From contig OZ007575.1 in the NCBI GenBank assembly GCA_963931925.1, positions 32,366,894 through 32,430,893 of the forward strand: 64,000 bases of DNA, written 5' to 3'. The notes under the pieces were generated by a model. It saw only the letters and a list, made by a program, of their open reading frames with translations. It made no database searches and was not told the DNA's origin. The stretch is from Onchidella celtica. Its lineage: Eukaryota; Mollusca; Gastropoda; Systellommatophora; Onchidiidae. Both the position numbers and the translations under genes were made by a program. Of this stretch, positions 1 to 13,600 are shown one piece after another. Position 1 is the stretch's first letter. Each line of letters begins with the position of its first letter.

Positions 1-413
1 ACCACTACGCTACTGAGGAACCGGAGTAACGATGAGGAAAATCTTACTAAATAAGCATGACCACACCAAGAAACCCATATCAACGGATTAGACCTGAACC
101 TTCGTATGTATCCATGTAATCAATAAATTTCCAAGTCTCTCCAATTTCAATATTGTTTTCAATACGAACGTTGATCGCGTCGGAATGAACGGAACAAGGG
201 AGGAAGACGTAGAAAGTTTCGAATCAGGGGAGATGACTTGCAAATACAGAATTTATGTTGACGGATTAAAAAAAATCCTAGGGGAAATTTTATCCGTCAG
301 TATCGACGGATAAACACTTCATTTTTTTTATATGTGGGGGGAAACCTGCAAAATTCGACGGGTATACATTGCATTTTAGGTGAAATTTGAGTGATATTGG
401 AAATAGGCCGCCC

Positions 414-530
414 TTATCCGTCAAAATTATCGACGGATACTGCCCAGGTTTATCCGTCAACATTATCGACGGATACTGCCCAGGTTTATCCATCGACATT
501 ATCGACGGATACTGCTCAGGTTTATACGGC
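414..530. repeat. 36-bp minisatellite, each unit a hairpin
   Basis: Three consecutive units of period 36, then a degenerate fourth. Each unit contains TATCCGTC, a short loop and GACGGATA, so each unit can fold into an 8-bp stem. Spacers read CTGCCCAGGT or CTGCTCAGGT. Confidence 0.75.
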
Positions 531-983
531 AACACTATCGGCACTATTGACGAATGACAAACAACAACAAACAAACTGGATTTATTCCTAATGTTATTGG
601 ATTTTAAAAAATTACCAAAGACACTGATTATTGTCAACATTATCGGCGGATACTTGGGTTTGTCCGGCAACACTATCGGCACTATTGACGAATGACAAAC
701 AACAACAAACAAACATGCAAACTGGATTTATTCCTAATGTTATTGGATTTTAAAAAATTACCAAATACATTGATTACTGATAAAGAGACTTCTATAACAG
801 TATAAGAAAAGAAAAAAAAAAAAAAACCCTAACCCGCTGAGAATCGAACCACTGTACCCCCGATTGGCCTGTAATTACAAAAAAAAAAACAACTGAATTT
901 CTTCCATCATTGTTCTTGGACCAAAAAAAATAAAAAATTGATGCCTAATAAAAAGACGTGACAAAAAAAAAAAAAAAGCTGCC

Positions 984-1044
984 ATGCCCAGAATTGAACC
1001 ACTGTCAGAGATGCTAACAACTACGCTATTGAGAACCCTGGCTA
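984..1044 (-). pseudogene. tRNA-like relic with A and B boxes
   Basis: On the minus strand TAGCGTAGTTG fits the pol III A-box pattern. GGTTCAATTCT, about 20 nt further, fits the B box, and a T-run follows at 964-977. The anticodon arm is shortened, so this is a tRNA pseudogene or SINE head, not a working tRNA. A second B box (GGTTCGATTCT, minus strand) lies near 843-853, also followed by T-rich sequence. A third, partial copy is cut by the window start. Confidence 0.45.
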
Positions 1045-1458
1045 CTTGTGAGAAAAGTCTTACTAAATAAGTATGACCAAACCAAGAAACCCATATCAAC
1101 GGATTAGACCTGAACCTTTGTGTATCCATTAAATCAATAAAACTCCAAGTCTCTCCAATTTCAATATAGTTTTCAACACTCGCCCAATATGAACGTTGAT
1201 CGCGTCGGGATGTACGCTCGTACGGAACAAGGGAGGAAGACGGAGAAAGGGTTCAAATCAGGGGAGATTACTCGCAAATACAGAAATTATGTTGACGGAT
1301 AAAAAAAATCCTAGGGAAAATTTTATCCGTCAGTATCGACGGATAAACACTTCGTTGGAAATATGCAAACATTTGTGAACATGGGGGATACTGTGAATGT
1401 CGATGCGTAAGCCTTTAGGATTCAGCTGCTGTTTTAATACAACTTTTATATTTTTTAG

Positions 1459-1605
1459 TTCAAGTCTTTGCCCCGTGTCATTAAGAAAGGAATAAAGCCA
1501 ACAGTCAAACCTCAGCAGCCAAAGAAAAGACCAGCACCCGTGGACACATTCGTTGGTGGATCTGTGTATGGCACCAGACGGAAATCAGCACGCTTGGAAG
1601 GAAAG
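1459..1605 (+). CDS. SRA gene, first visible exon (basic linker)
   Basis: 147 nt, 49 codons, between acceptor TTTTTTAG and donor GTGAGC. It encodes a Lys/Arg/Pro-rich segment ending [10 protein letters not shown], a type of linker often found N-terminal to SRA domains. It enters in phase 0, so at least one coding exon must lie upstream of the window. Confidence 0.75.
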
Positions 1606-4600
1606 GTGAGCAGGCAATACTAAACAAATCATCCCATGCTTTGTAGTAAGGGAGCTTTATAAGTATATTTTAATGACTGAAATTGAATAGCTGCATTGAA
1701 AATATCTTGGCTCTAGACTCCTAAGTCCTAAGCTGAAAAATAATCGAATAGAAAACTTTCAAGAACTCAAGAAGTCATCATCATTTGACCAGTAGTGCTG
1801 AGATGATACAGACAGTTCTTTGCTTCTCCAGAAAATTAGTCAAAACCAATTACTACAGTTTTAGGGAATGGTGACAAAATATCAGTACATTGTATCTTAT
1901 TTAAGATTGTTCACTCCCATTGTTTAAAAATTACCTGTGTTCTACAGAATGTGCAAACTGGTTATGTGTATGCAGATCTTGAAGAGGATGACAAAGAAAG
2001 CAGAGTACCAAAGGTACCAGCCAACAGACCAAACTTCTATGGGGCAGTGCCAGGTATATAATTCAGCATTAATACCACTGGAAGGAAGACACTGCATTAA
2101 ATCAGGAATTTGATTTGCTTTTCTTTCTTTTTTTTTTGTGCATTATAATGACCAAATCTTGCAAGACACAACAGTAGGGATTTGGATCATATCACCTGTT
2201 TAAATACAGGATATATTTTCTGGTTTGCCAGGGTTTGGGACAATGAAAAGAAAACAGTATATTTACCAGGTTACTGAGTGTTAATATTTCCACAAAAGAT
2301 CACCATCGTTATATCAGGAAAAAGATGTTTGTCTGAGAAATCTCCGAATTCAAAGCATTATCCGAATGTCCTTTTGGTTGCTATGGAATGGCATTGTTGC
2401 AAAGCTTCTGAAAAGAATCCTGCACAGCTTTGTCACAATGGAAAGACTTATTTATGTCATAGGAATTTAGCTTGGTATTTCCTGGGGGATGGGGAAAGTG
2501 TCAGTGATGTTTAAGTTATAACAGGGCGCAAATGTGTCAGCAGTGTATTGTTATTTCTTGCACCTGTGCTAGAGATGTTAATATGATTGAAAGATTATTG
2601 GATTTAAGTTGGTTTATTAAATAATTAATCATTTGTTGTCATCGGCTGAGATGAGCAAAACATGTAATTTTGAAATGTTAAATAAAGGGAGATGTCTTCG
2701 TTCAAAGGAGAGAAAATGCAAATTCAGTTAGGATAATTTTTATCCCCATGTGCCACTGTACTTTGACACTGGTGCCATCAAATTCTGTTTTATTTTGCAA
2801 AGCTGTGTTATAGCATGTAGCTTTTTATATCTTTTAATTTTGCATGATAGAATTTCTGGTATGATGCTTCTTTGTTTGCCACCATGCTGATTTTTCTTAT
2901 TTACAGCATTTTGTTTTTTTTTTTATAGTTTTCAGTTTTTATATTAGAGACCTACATGCAATATGTGGTGCTCTAGTACTGTGTTATGGTCATGCACTTT
3001 TATGTCACAAAGTCACAGTGTTGAACCTAGCTTTATTGTGGTCCATTTTTATGCACAGACATTGAGGTTGGAACAGTGTGGATGACTCGCATGGAAAGCT
3101 GTAGGGATGGAGTGCACAGGTAGCTTTTGAACATGCTATGGTTTTGCAAAAATGTGGTACCGATTCTGACTAAACCGGAAAATTCGTATCAGCTCATTAC
3201 TCACATTTGCACTGAAACTGATTCAGATTTGAATTTTGGTGGTTATGCAATTTTCTATGAATGTCAAAAGATAGCTGATCTCTGTCTTCCTTGGAGATGA
3301 CCTTCTGATAACAGATTGTGAACATGGAATTTTTTTTTTTCTTTGCTGCTGTATTGTTTTGTGAACAGCTTTCAGTTTGTCATTTTATTTTGGTGCATGG
3401 TTTATGTTTATTCCCCCTTTCTTTCAATTGGTTGGTTTGAATACAAAAACATTGGTAATATTGACATTTTGTTAATAGTTAATTGATAAACATGTTTTTG
3501 AGCCATTTAATTTATTCACTTTCGATGAGATTCTGCTTGATATATAAACAATAGACAACGGTTAAACCGAAATTGGCGGGACCATGGGTTTGCTTTCGGT
3601 TTAGAAAGAGTTTCAGTTTACCGATAGGAGGCTTGAAAAACACCAGTTTCAAGAGAGGTAGCCCAAATCACTATCGAAGAGGACAAATCAAGTAAGTGCA
3701 TAAGCAAAAAAGACTCATACTCCTCCGTTGCTGTGTTTTTTTGACTGATAGTGATAATGAGGACGGGCGATTGCTCAGTCTAGGGACATAAGGAGAATGG
3801 ATATGCGGATGAATGTGGACCAACACTCAGAGTAGAAAGACATGAGTGTGGACAGGCAGTACAGAACTGCCATCTTGCTGATCTCGTTACCGTTACCATT
3901 CACGATGCCATGAAATACGCTGTCTGTGGTCGTTAGTACACCGTCTTCTCTCTCCAACATCGATCATACATTTTACACGAAAGGTCACATGCGATGCGCC
4001 AAAAGTCCTGTCTGCTGCCGTCTGATTTGGGACCAGCAAAATTATAGGCCTCCCTCCTTCTCCCCTACCACCGTACCGTAGTGCTGCCGCTCCCTTGTAG
4101 GCCTCTGTTCTGTACAATCATTCAGAACAAAGCATGCTCTGCTCGGTTTTTAAAAAATTTATTTTGGGGAGGGGGGGGGTGGAGGGATGGTACAGTATTA
4201 AAGTTGACTTGACCTATGCCGAATCACAGTGGACTGGCCACTGAATCAAGCAATTTTCTTTTTGGTTTAACAATAGGGCTGTTTCGGTTTAGCGCTTGTT
4301 TGTTAACAAAGATAAAAATTCAGGGACTTCAGTTTTCTTTCGGTTTAACTGTTTTCCACTGTAGTTAGGTTTCAGGAAAAATGCTGAATGTGTTGTAAAA
4401 TTGAAGGAAAGGCTAATAGTAAGACTGCTGAAACTGTTTCAAGTTACACTGTAGTTAAAAAAACAGGTTTATTTTGCAGCCCTGCCTTAGAAAAAGAAAT
4501 CAACAAGAAAATAAAGCAATACATTCTGGAAGAATGAAAAAAATGTGATTGATGTTTTGCTCACAGAGGACCTTGGCAGGGTTGAAAAAAATGGGATAAT

Positions 4601-7600
4601 TGAAACAGTATTTAATAAAAAAAATCATTAGCAATAAATAAATCAACATAAACAGGTCAACCAACTGTTGCTGGTCACTTCACACAGGATGACAGTTCAT
4701 AATGAACTGTTCAGCTTTCTGCCAGATAATGTGAACTTTAGATTTCTACTGCGCTATTGTTATCTTAAATTAGCAGTGCAGGAATATAAAGTTTGCCAAA
4801 CTGCGGAATAGTTAGAAGAGCTGAAAACTCAGTCGTTTTTAATGACAAATTAATTTGTATATCTAGCTCAAATCTCATTGAAGGAATGTGTGATAAGTTT
4901 CTGTTTGTTAGCCAATCAACCCACTTTCCTGAACAAACACATACATTAAAACTCTCTTTAACTCTTTTGGGACATATTCCGGATTTATATTGTATTCTGC
5001 ATTCAGTTCTCTCTTATTTGATGTATAACATTTTACTTTACTATCAGATCCTTTTTTTTTCTGTAAGCGTTTTTCTGAACCATGCTGTTTTTTCCCAAAG
5101 TGGGAAAAAATTAATTACATCCAGACTGGACTAAAGCCCCTAACCCTGACATCCGGAAAGAGTTAAGAAATGAAGCATAAAGATTAAAATTGTGTACTTG
5201 AAATGGACTGATTTTGACAGTCTCCATTTTCTCTTTGTGGCCAAGTTGCCCGGGGCCACATACACAAAAAGCACTGCTGGGCCTAGTAGGCTGTTATCAA
5301 CGGCGTTCGCGTTGCAGATTTAGCGGATGTCTAGTTCTCTGCCTTTTTGTATAGCCCTAGTTTTATATCACTATTAACACTTATCAATTTAAACCACATT
5401 TTTCCAGACCTACTGTAGCTGGTATACATGGAGGAGAAAGTGGTGCTTATTCCATTGCTCTCTCAGGTGGCTACGAAGATGATGTCGACCTAGGAGAATG
5501 CTTTACATATACTGGAGAAGGTAATTGTTTTTGTGCTCATAACCCCATGACCCTGAGCACGACCTGTGCGTTGCGGCGCCTTACTTGTCTATATACCGAG
5601 TGCACGCTCTATGTCGTTTTGGGTGTTGATGTCAAAGCATACCTACAGTGCAATCCTAATAGCTATACATGTCCTGTCTATGCATGATGTCTTTGTAAAT
5701 GACCTTATGAAGAGGGTTTTAGGATTTGGCTCAGGAGCCCAGGTGCAGGTTCATGTAAGGCTCAGGGAACCATAAGGTTAAATCTCATCTATAGGTTCTT
5801 GTTACACCACGACCAGGCCGACTGACCCTTATCTTACATGACTCTTCTGTAGTTAAGGTGTATAGAAAAGAAATGTCTGCCATGTTTGGAAATGAAGGCC
5901 AAGTCTAGTATAATGGAAGAAGGTGATTACAGTGTGCACATCATTACTGCTGTGTTCTAATATTAGGCATAGATCATTTTTGACACTTTTCATATACAGT
6001 AGTCTCCGTCTAAGAACTCGCCGCCTTAGAACCCGATCCGTCTTAGAACCCGCTGTTGCCGCGAAACCGAATTTTTTCACTGTAAATTTACATGCGTAAG
6101 AACCCGCTCTAAAATGAAAAATCCGCCTAAGAACCCGGCATTTGACCGAGAGACGAGCACACTTGTACGTAAAATGTCCATATTATTACGCAAAATTCTC
6201 TTTCAAGTAGACGGGATAGGACAAAGAAAGCCACACAGTACAGTGAAAAAGAGCGGGTGGAGGGAAGGTAGGGGGAGGCGAATCGTACAAAGGATGGAGC
6301 CCAGTTACGTCTTTCATGTGCAAGCAGGCCACTCCTAGACTAAATTAACATAGTCATTACCTAACATCTATTGTTGTCTAACTGGAGGGGCAGAATTTTA
6401 TACGTAATTAACCACGTGCTTGGTTTGCACGGCATGTACGTGTACTTGTGGCTGATTCTGGTTATTACACAGGGTATCACTGGGCCTCGTGTTGTCTAAA
6501 ATCGGCACCTATGATTCACAACTTGATTGTTCAGTCTGAATTGTCCTATTCGTTACACAATCATCACTGTAAGAAAAGAGCATTCTGCTAGCCATAAGTC
6601 GTAACTTTGACCATTCGCAAAAAAAAAATATTAAAAAAAAAAAATGTTCAACGCTTTATTTTCATTACGAGGTCACGAACCAGGTCCGAGCAATCAAGGG
6701 GGATAAGCCATGGACACAGGAAGTCAAATATGGGTGGCATCCTTTGGTATCCGCCTAAGTGCCCGGTCCGCCTAAGGAACCGGCTTTTTCTGTCTCCCGT
6801 TGACCGGGTTCTTAGACGGAGACTACTGTACTGAGAAAAATGAGTTCCTTTTCCTCCTTTGGTGTTGTTTGGGGACCATTTTTTAATATTTCTAAGCCAA
6901 AGCTGAATGGGAAACACAACTCAGTATTTTCTCTATTCCACTTTGTAATTAATACTATGATCCCTGTTTGGTGACTTGTGGCATTATGATTCTATTGGAT
7001 TACAGTAGACCTCAAGTATAATGGCCTCGGATTGAAAGGACCGCAGGTACAATGGCATAATTTGAAATCCCCATTTCATACACTCTTGATTTTAATCAAA
7101 CTCAAAGGAACACAATATCTCTCTAATTACAATGACCAACAACAAAGTCGGTCATTTTCTCCCAGTTTTCCCTAATGAAAAACTTACCAACAGACGCCCT
7201 TATGCGGCATGCCCTAATATTACATCGGAATTCATAATTACAGACGTAGAACGGTGTCTTAAATATGCACATGGCCCCTTTCCTCCCATTTCACATGTGG
7301 ACGACAACCAGCATCAAAGTAAAAGTTTCCCCAAGATTTTCCCCAGTTCGAACTTCAGACCGTCAGTACTATTACATCAGTATGACGAATAGTTACGAAT
7401 AGTTGCAACTTAATGCGACGATGCCGGTACCATTTTGTTAAATGTAGTAGAGGTGACAGGATAAACACGCGAAAATAGTGTGGAAAAAAAACGTGAAAAA
7501 AATATGACAGCCGCGGCAACCGAATATCAAAGTGCAAGGCGCACCGTTGCTACACAAAAATGTGGCCTCCCACAGGACCCGCGGTTAGGCGTTTTGGACA

Positions 7601-10600
7601 AAATAATGGCCTTGCATGCCTCACGTATTGCGCGAGGAGGCCAATATAGTGGCCTCCCGCAGGACTAGGGTTAAGTAATTTAGGGAGTGGTCACTCTGTG
7701 TGTGCATCGTGTGTAGATCTAAGCACGACCAAGACTTGTCATTTGCTGCGCTAACTTTTGAGTGAGCCCATCACCATTCACTTTTTGAGAACGAAAATTG
7801 CACTGTGATTTTATGATTTAATGATGGCGACAAAGAAGAGAAAATGCTTTTCTTCTGAAATGAAGGCAAAATTAATTGAAGAGGTGGACAAGAGTGTGAA
7901 AAACAAGGCTTGAATCTGTAGAGACTGAAATTTTTTTGCTTCCTGGACAAGCCCTAAAATATGAGTGGTTTGCCTTTGACCTTGCTTATAATTGGACCTC
8001 GCTTAGAAATGGCAATTTTGCAGTGGTCCCATGGATGCCGTTATAGCCAAGTTCCACTGTATTACATATTTCTGTTGGTGCATTTCTTTATCTGATAGCT
8101 CTCATGCTCAGGAATGCAATGAAACATCACTCGTCAGTTGCCTTTTGGCATAAGTCTGCCACATGCCATTATCGTAGAGCGGTGATGACACAATGCTTTT
8201 AGTTTATGTGACATGTGTTCAGTGTTTCATGTTTATGTTCTCTTTTCTAAGGAAATTATTAATGTCATTTTCAGTCTGTCAGCCTTTGTAAGGTCTTGGT
8301 ATAAGTATCCTGTGGGGTGTCCATTACTGAGGTGGTTATTTAATTTGCAGGTGTGTTAAAAAGTGTTATACCCGTTCGTAGGAAAAAAGTTTGTCTTGTT
8401 GTCTTTTTTGTTACTGAGATATTGAGTATTCTATGACAACTGATGCATGATGAAATATTTTCAGTCTTTGTTTAAGAATGAGAAAGATTTGAAAAAATTT
8501 TATGTAATATTGTGCCCTTTCCCGATTTATTCTTTTACATGAAGGAGCATAATATATAGCACATCTATAACTTCTTTTATGTAATTTTGAAAATTTGAAA
8601 GGCTTTGAAGACCAAAAGTTTTTCATGAAGTAGCCATTTTGTGCACAATAGTTTTGGGTCGCGTCAAACCTGACTGTCCTTTTCTCTGACCAGAAGCTCG
8701 TAGGTAACTGCAGTGAAATGATTTTGATTAATGAAAGTATGATGTTGTTTTTTGTTCATTTGTTAATAATTTTGTTCTTTTTCAGGTGGTCGTGATTTGA
8801 AAGGTACAAAAGCAAATCCTAAAGTAAGTGTTTTGCTGTTTTTTTTATTATGAACAAATACATTGCGTGGAAATTGTGCACATTTTATACTTATACTTAT
8901 AATTTACATACCTAATTTCTGTATGATTTCTTGGCCTAATGTAGTAAAAGTTATTACAGTGAATAAGGAAAAGGAAAAATTTGAAAAATGGACTAGTCTT
9001 CATTTCTCAAATCATTAATTACATTCTCAGTAACCAATTTTTTTTTTTGTCAGAGTAAAGAACACAGGGATGTAAATCGTTCAGATTTTCTCTGATTTCA
9101 GATTTTCTCATGTTGTTGAATTTTGAGGGTAAATTCCTAGATTTAGGACTAAATCTATCCTTATTTTTAGTTATTTCAGGTTGTTTTTGTTTTCTTTATT
9201 CACTGATAATATATTTTTTCAAACAGTAACAAATCGAAACCTAAAAACTACGAATAAAAACAGTTAATTTCACAACTACATTAATACTATTGTCACGACA
9301 TTGGTTTGCTATCTGTATGACGAATTTTCAGAGGAAAATTCTCTGACGAACGAGTTTCCTTCACTATCGTTAGTCCGAGAATCTCCGAGGTTTCAGAGGA
9401 AAATTCTCTGACCCACGAAAATAGCCTAGCCAAGTGGGAAAATAGATGCAAGGCAAGGGAAGTAACTCTTATTGTTTTTTAGTTGTAAACAACATCATGG
9501 CGTGTTCACGAAGATTTCCCAAGTTTGTTGAACGAGATACAGCAGTTGATGCCATTGATCTAGAGTGTAGGAACAAGTTTAGATGGGATTGGTTGTTGTT
9601 GAAAGATGACAATGGCGATTATTTTTCAGATTACTTCCGTAAGATAGACAAAGATGGGTTTGCTTTATGCTGTTATTGCAAGTGTGAGATAAGTACGGCA
9701 GTGGTGGTGTGCGTTGTTTAAAGGACCATGCCAACCGATCTAAAGCTCACGAGCGAAACTGTCGTATTTTTCGATCTAACCAGAGTCTTCCTATTGCAGT
9801 GCAGGCAGCATCCAGTAAGATTTCTGGTACTGCAGATATCAGTAGTCAATCTCTGCCTCGATTTAGTTCTAGATCTAGTTCAGCTGTACCTCCCTCTATG
9901 CCTTATGGTGATGCTCCCAACATTGAGCAAGAACACAATAGATCTAGGGCAGATTTAGAGGTAGCTTCAGTGCCCAAGCCAGTCTCTCTCAAGGATAGGG
10001 AGAAGTGAATTTTTTATGTGATTATTGACAATGAAATAAGAACTATAATCAACCAAAACTTGTAGAGGAATGAAACATCACATTTACAAAGCAAAGTAAG
10101 GTATGTACCTAATGGCCATTACCACATTGTCTTTTTTTTCTTCTGAAAGTTATTCTTGTACCACTCTTTAATTGTCCAGTGTAGTCTTTTCTAGTTTATT
10201 TCTTCCTTTTTAAAGTCTCTTTATCCCTATTAATTTAACCAAATTCTGCTCAGGAGAGGCCAATTTTTAAGCTGTAAATGTGTGAAAATCAATTTTGTCT
10301 GGGGGGCGTTAACCCCCCTGGACTCCCTATAAGGGGCTTACGCGGCCCCTGGTGTTTCATTTTCAGAGAATTTTTTCACATGTCATTTACACCCCTGAGA
10401 ACAGCTGTTCTCTCAACAGTACCTTACCAATGACAAAAGCTAGACTTTTTTTTTTTTGTTGTTTTTTTTTTTGTTTTTTTTCAATAGCAACTTCTCTTCA
10501 TTTTCAAATATTGAAAATTTCATCCCAAATAGCTCTTGGTCATTGCACTAGTGGTTTCTTATCTTTCATGATTCCACACAGAACCTTCGCACAGCACCTC

Positions 10601-13600
10601 AGTCAAAAGACCAAACACTGACAAGAGGAAATTTGGCTCTTAGCAAAAATGTGGAGACTGGAAACCCAGTGAGAGTGATTCGAGGATATAAGCTTGACAG
10701 TCCATTTGCCCCAGAGGACGGCTACAGATATGATGGTGAGAATATTTTATGTTGACCCTTTCCTTTCTAATGTGACTGAGTGCACCTTTATCAATTCCTC
10801 TCTAATGCAACACAGTGTGCACCATTACCGATTCCGCTTTGCTGTGTCAAAATGCACCCTCAGTGAACATTTGGTCTAAATTACTTCATGACAATGAAAT
10901 TGGGCACACAAAGCAATTCAGCTTGATTATCATTTGCTGCCAAATAGCACTGATTTTTTAAAAGTAATTTTAGTGAAAATCAGATGTTGGTGCTCTGAGG
11001 CATTTCTGAAATATTAATAGTAATTAGTATAATTTGCGCACAATTTTCAGTCAAAATTAGGTTTGATAGCCTTGGCATTTATTTACAAACTCTCGTTGAT
11101 AATGTTATAAAAAAATTGGATGTGGAAGAGGAAAGTGAATCAGACATCGAAGGAGAAGGTCGGATGATAATGATCTTGCAGATGCAGAAATGGACAGCTG
11201 TAGTAGATCTCTAGATCTGTTGTAACAGCAAGTGGGGCTGATGAATTAATCTGGACATACTCCCAGTGTTGCTGACAAAAGTGCAATCTTGATCCATTTT
11301 GCTTCACTTTCAGTACAATTTTATGTCAACTGAGTCTGTTTTGAGTGAAAATGAAAATAAGACTATCTGGAAATAAGAGTTACCTCCCAAAGCTTAGGAT
11401 CTTAGCATCGGAGGCAGGGCTTGGGATCTGAGGGTGTATTAGAGAGCACCCCTTAGAGAGGAGAGGGTTAAACTTCACATGTGGTGGCTTATTGATGAAA
11501 CATTGACAGAAAAATCATTTCTCTGTAATCTCAAACTGCTCTTGCCTTCCTCCTTAAACAAATATATCGATACCATTCTGATCAGACCTCGTAAGTGTAA
11601 GCGTGCAAGCGAGAAAATTTTTCAGAAGAAGCAAAAAACTGATCCACTCTTTAGTCTTAAAGTATAGTTTCAAGTTTCCTCAAATCCATGCATAACATCC
11701 ATTATATATAACTACTTAATTATGGATGACGTTAATTTATGGGTATCGTTTGTAATAATTACGTAATGGACCTTACGTGCTTTGTTCACTGAAAATCCCT
11801 CTGATCATACCTCGTAAGTGCCAACCATGTCGCTTACGAGGTTTGATGAGAACGGAACTCTGCCACTCCTAAGCGACAAAAAGTCCCTCATATGGCATTA
11901 ACGGTTTATTCTCAAAGATGAAGTAAAGAGAAGATCATTGGTTTACATGTGCATACTGTAAAAAGATAAGATTACACAAAATAAAAAACAAACCCCCAAG
12001 GAATTTAAGTTATAATTTAAATGATTTATTTTGTTTATAATACTGTTATGACAAGAACCAAAATATTATGGTGGTGGTCAATTACGAAAAAATGGACATA
12101 AATTTGAAAGTTCGGTTGTAGCTTATAGGCAAGAACCAAAAGTCCTTTGCATCTGTCACAAGGAAAAAATCTTACTGACATTGAACGTTTAAAAAAAAAA
12201 GCGATCCCCAGGCATTCAGTAATCTTTGAAGATCACTGATTTCAGTTCTTGCAAGTGGTTGTCTTTAGATTGGAATTTTCACAGATCCGTGGTATAGCCT
12301 AGCCGGTGGTTTGATGGTGACAGCAGCTTGTCCTCTGCTTTTCGGCAGTTCTGTCCACTCATCATCAAATGCCAGTTTGCAGTGAATATTTTTGTAGGGG
12401 TGTGCATCTCAAAGATGAAAGAGCAAAAATGACAACTGGGTCTCCATTACAATGACCTGGCTGATGCTACTCCATATTGGAGAAGTCCCTGAAGAACCTG
12501 TGGCTGAGAAAAGATTTCTCGAATGGCTTGCCATTGTCTCGTGCCTTCTGGAAGATGTTAATTTAATCCATTGGCACAGAGATAATTACGTTCATCAAAG
12601 CTGTGTCACTGGTCTTATGAACGCAATCCATGTAAACGTATGTGTGGCCCACATAAAGATCACACTGATCTTTCCACGGTGTGAACAGAGAAAGATTGAG
12701 CTCGTCGTGTAAGATCTCTCTGGACACTTTGCTTCTGCTGGACAGCAAAAAAAGAAAAAGCTCAATCTATGACTTCCCCGTGCGCTTGCAGCAATAGTGG
12801 GAAGGCATTTTTGGAAGCTGAGCAAAGAACTTTATCACAGGGAAGGTTTAGTCTTCTGAAGCTCTCTTGTACTAGGACTGACCTCCCAGACCCCCATTTG
12901 AGGATTGATTGGAGCTGGAAGATGTAATGGAAGGTGGTTCCTCAGGAGCAGTAATTGCCTGGGAAGGGGATGCAGTAGCTGTAGTGTCCCCGATGTAGTC
13001 AAGCACGGGTCCTGACTTGGCACTTTGTCCCATTACTCCTACATCTACATGGTCCTTTCATTTGTCGGGAAGGCATCTGTTTGCCGTTCCCCTTCTAAGC
13101 TTGCTCCAGTTCATGTGTCTTCATCCCTTTGTTATATTTCCATCCAGAAACGTTTTTCTTCCTTTTCCTTGTTAGTGCCTCTGAGAATGAGAATGGCGGT
13201 ACAGCTCCATTATTCGGTGAAGGTGATATAGATCCCTCATGGGTGAACTTATCAATGGAGCACGATTTTCATTGGTAGAAACTGCAGCAGGAGAATGTTG
13301 CCGTTGAATTTGTAAGCTGATTTGTGGACACACATCGTCCTGAGCAGTAACTGCAGTGAGTGAAGGTTGCCCTTAAAGTTGTAAGCTCGTGGATGCACAT
13401 AATTATCCTGGGTAGAAACTGCATCGGGCTGAGCCGCTACCGAATCGTCAAGAGTACTGTCATTATAAGCTGAAAAGGAAAAAATCTTGCAAACTTTTGA
13501 ACGTCTGGTTATTGACATCGCTTAAGTATTAAGAGTTCATTAATAGCTGAATTTGACACATTCAAATTAATGGAAGTAGGGCACTCTTTAAAGGTCTGTT

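Larger units (their letters stand above)
1..1375. repeat. Tandemly duplicated ~350-bp unit with hairpin motifs
   Basis: Positions 1-320 and about 1018-1350 are clear direct copies (shared words include GTTGATCGCGTCGG, GGGAGGAAGACG and ATTTTATCCGTCAG). Between them, 545-620 and 684-770 are a second direct duplication. The motif TATCCGTC...GACGGATA recurs throughout. The segment is upstream of the first visible SRA exon; no coding exon is seen in it. Confidence 0.7.

Noticed and set aside
414..530. CRISPR-like array
   Set aside because: Regularly spaced repeats, but the spacers are near-identical and the genome is eukaryotic; it is a minisatellite.
984..1044. Functional tRNA gene
   Set aside because: A and B boxes are present but the anticodon arm is shortened and the stems do not pair fully.
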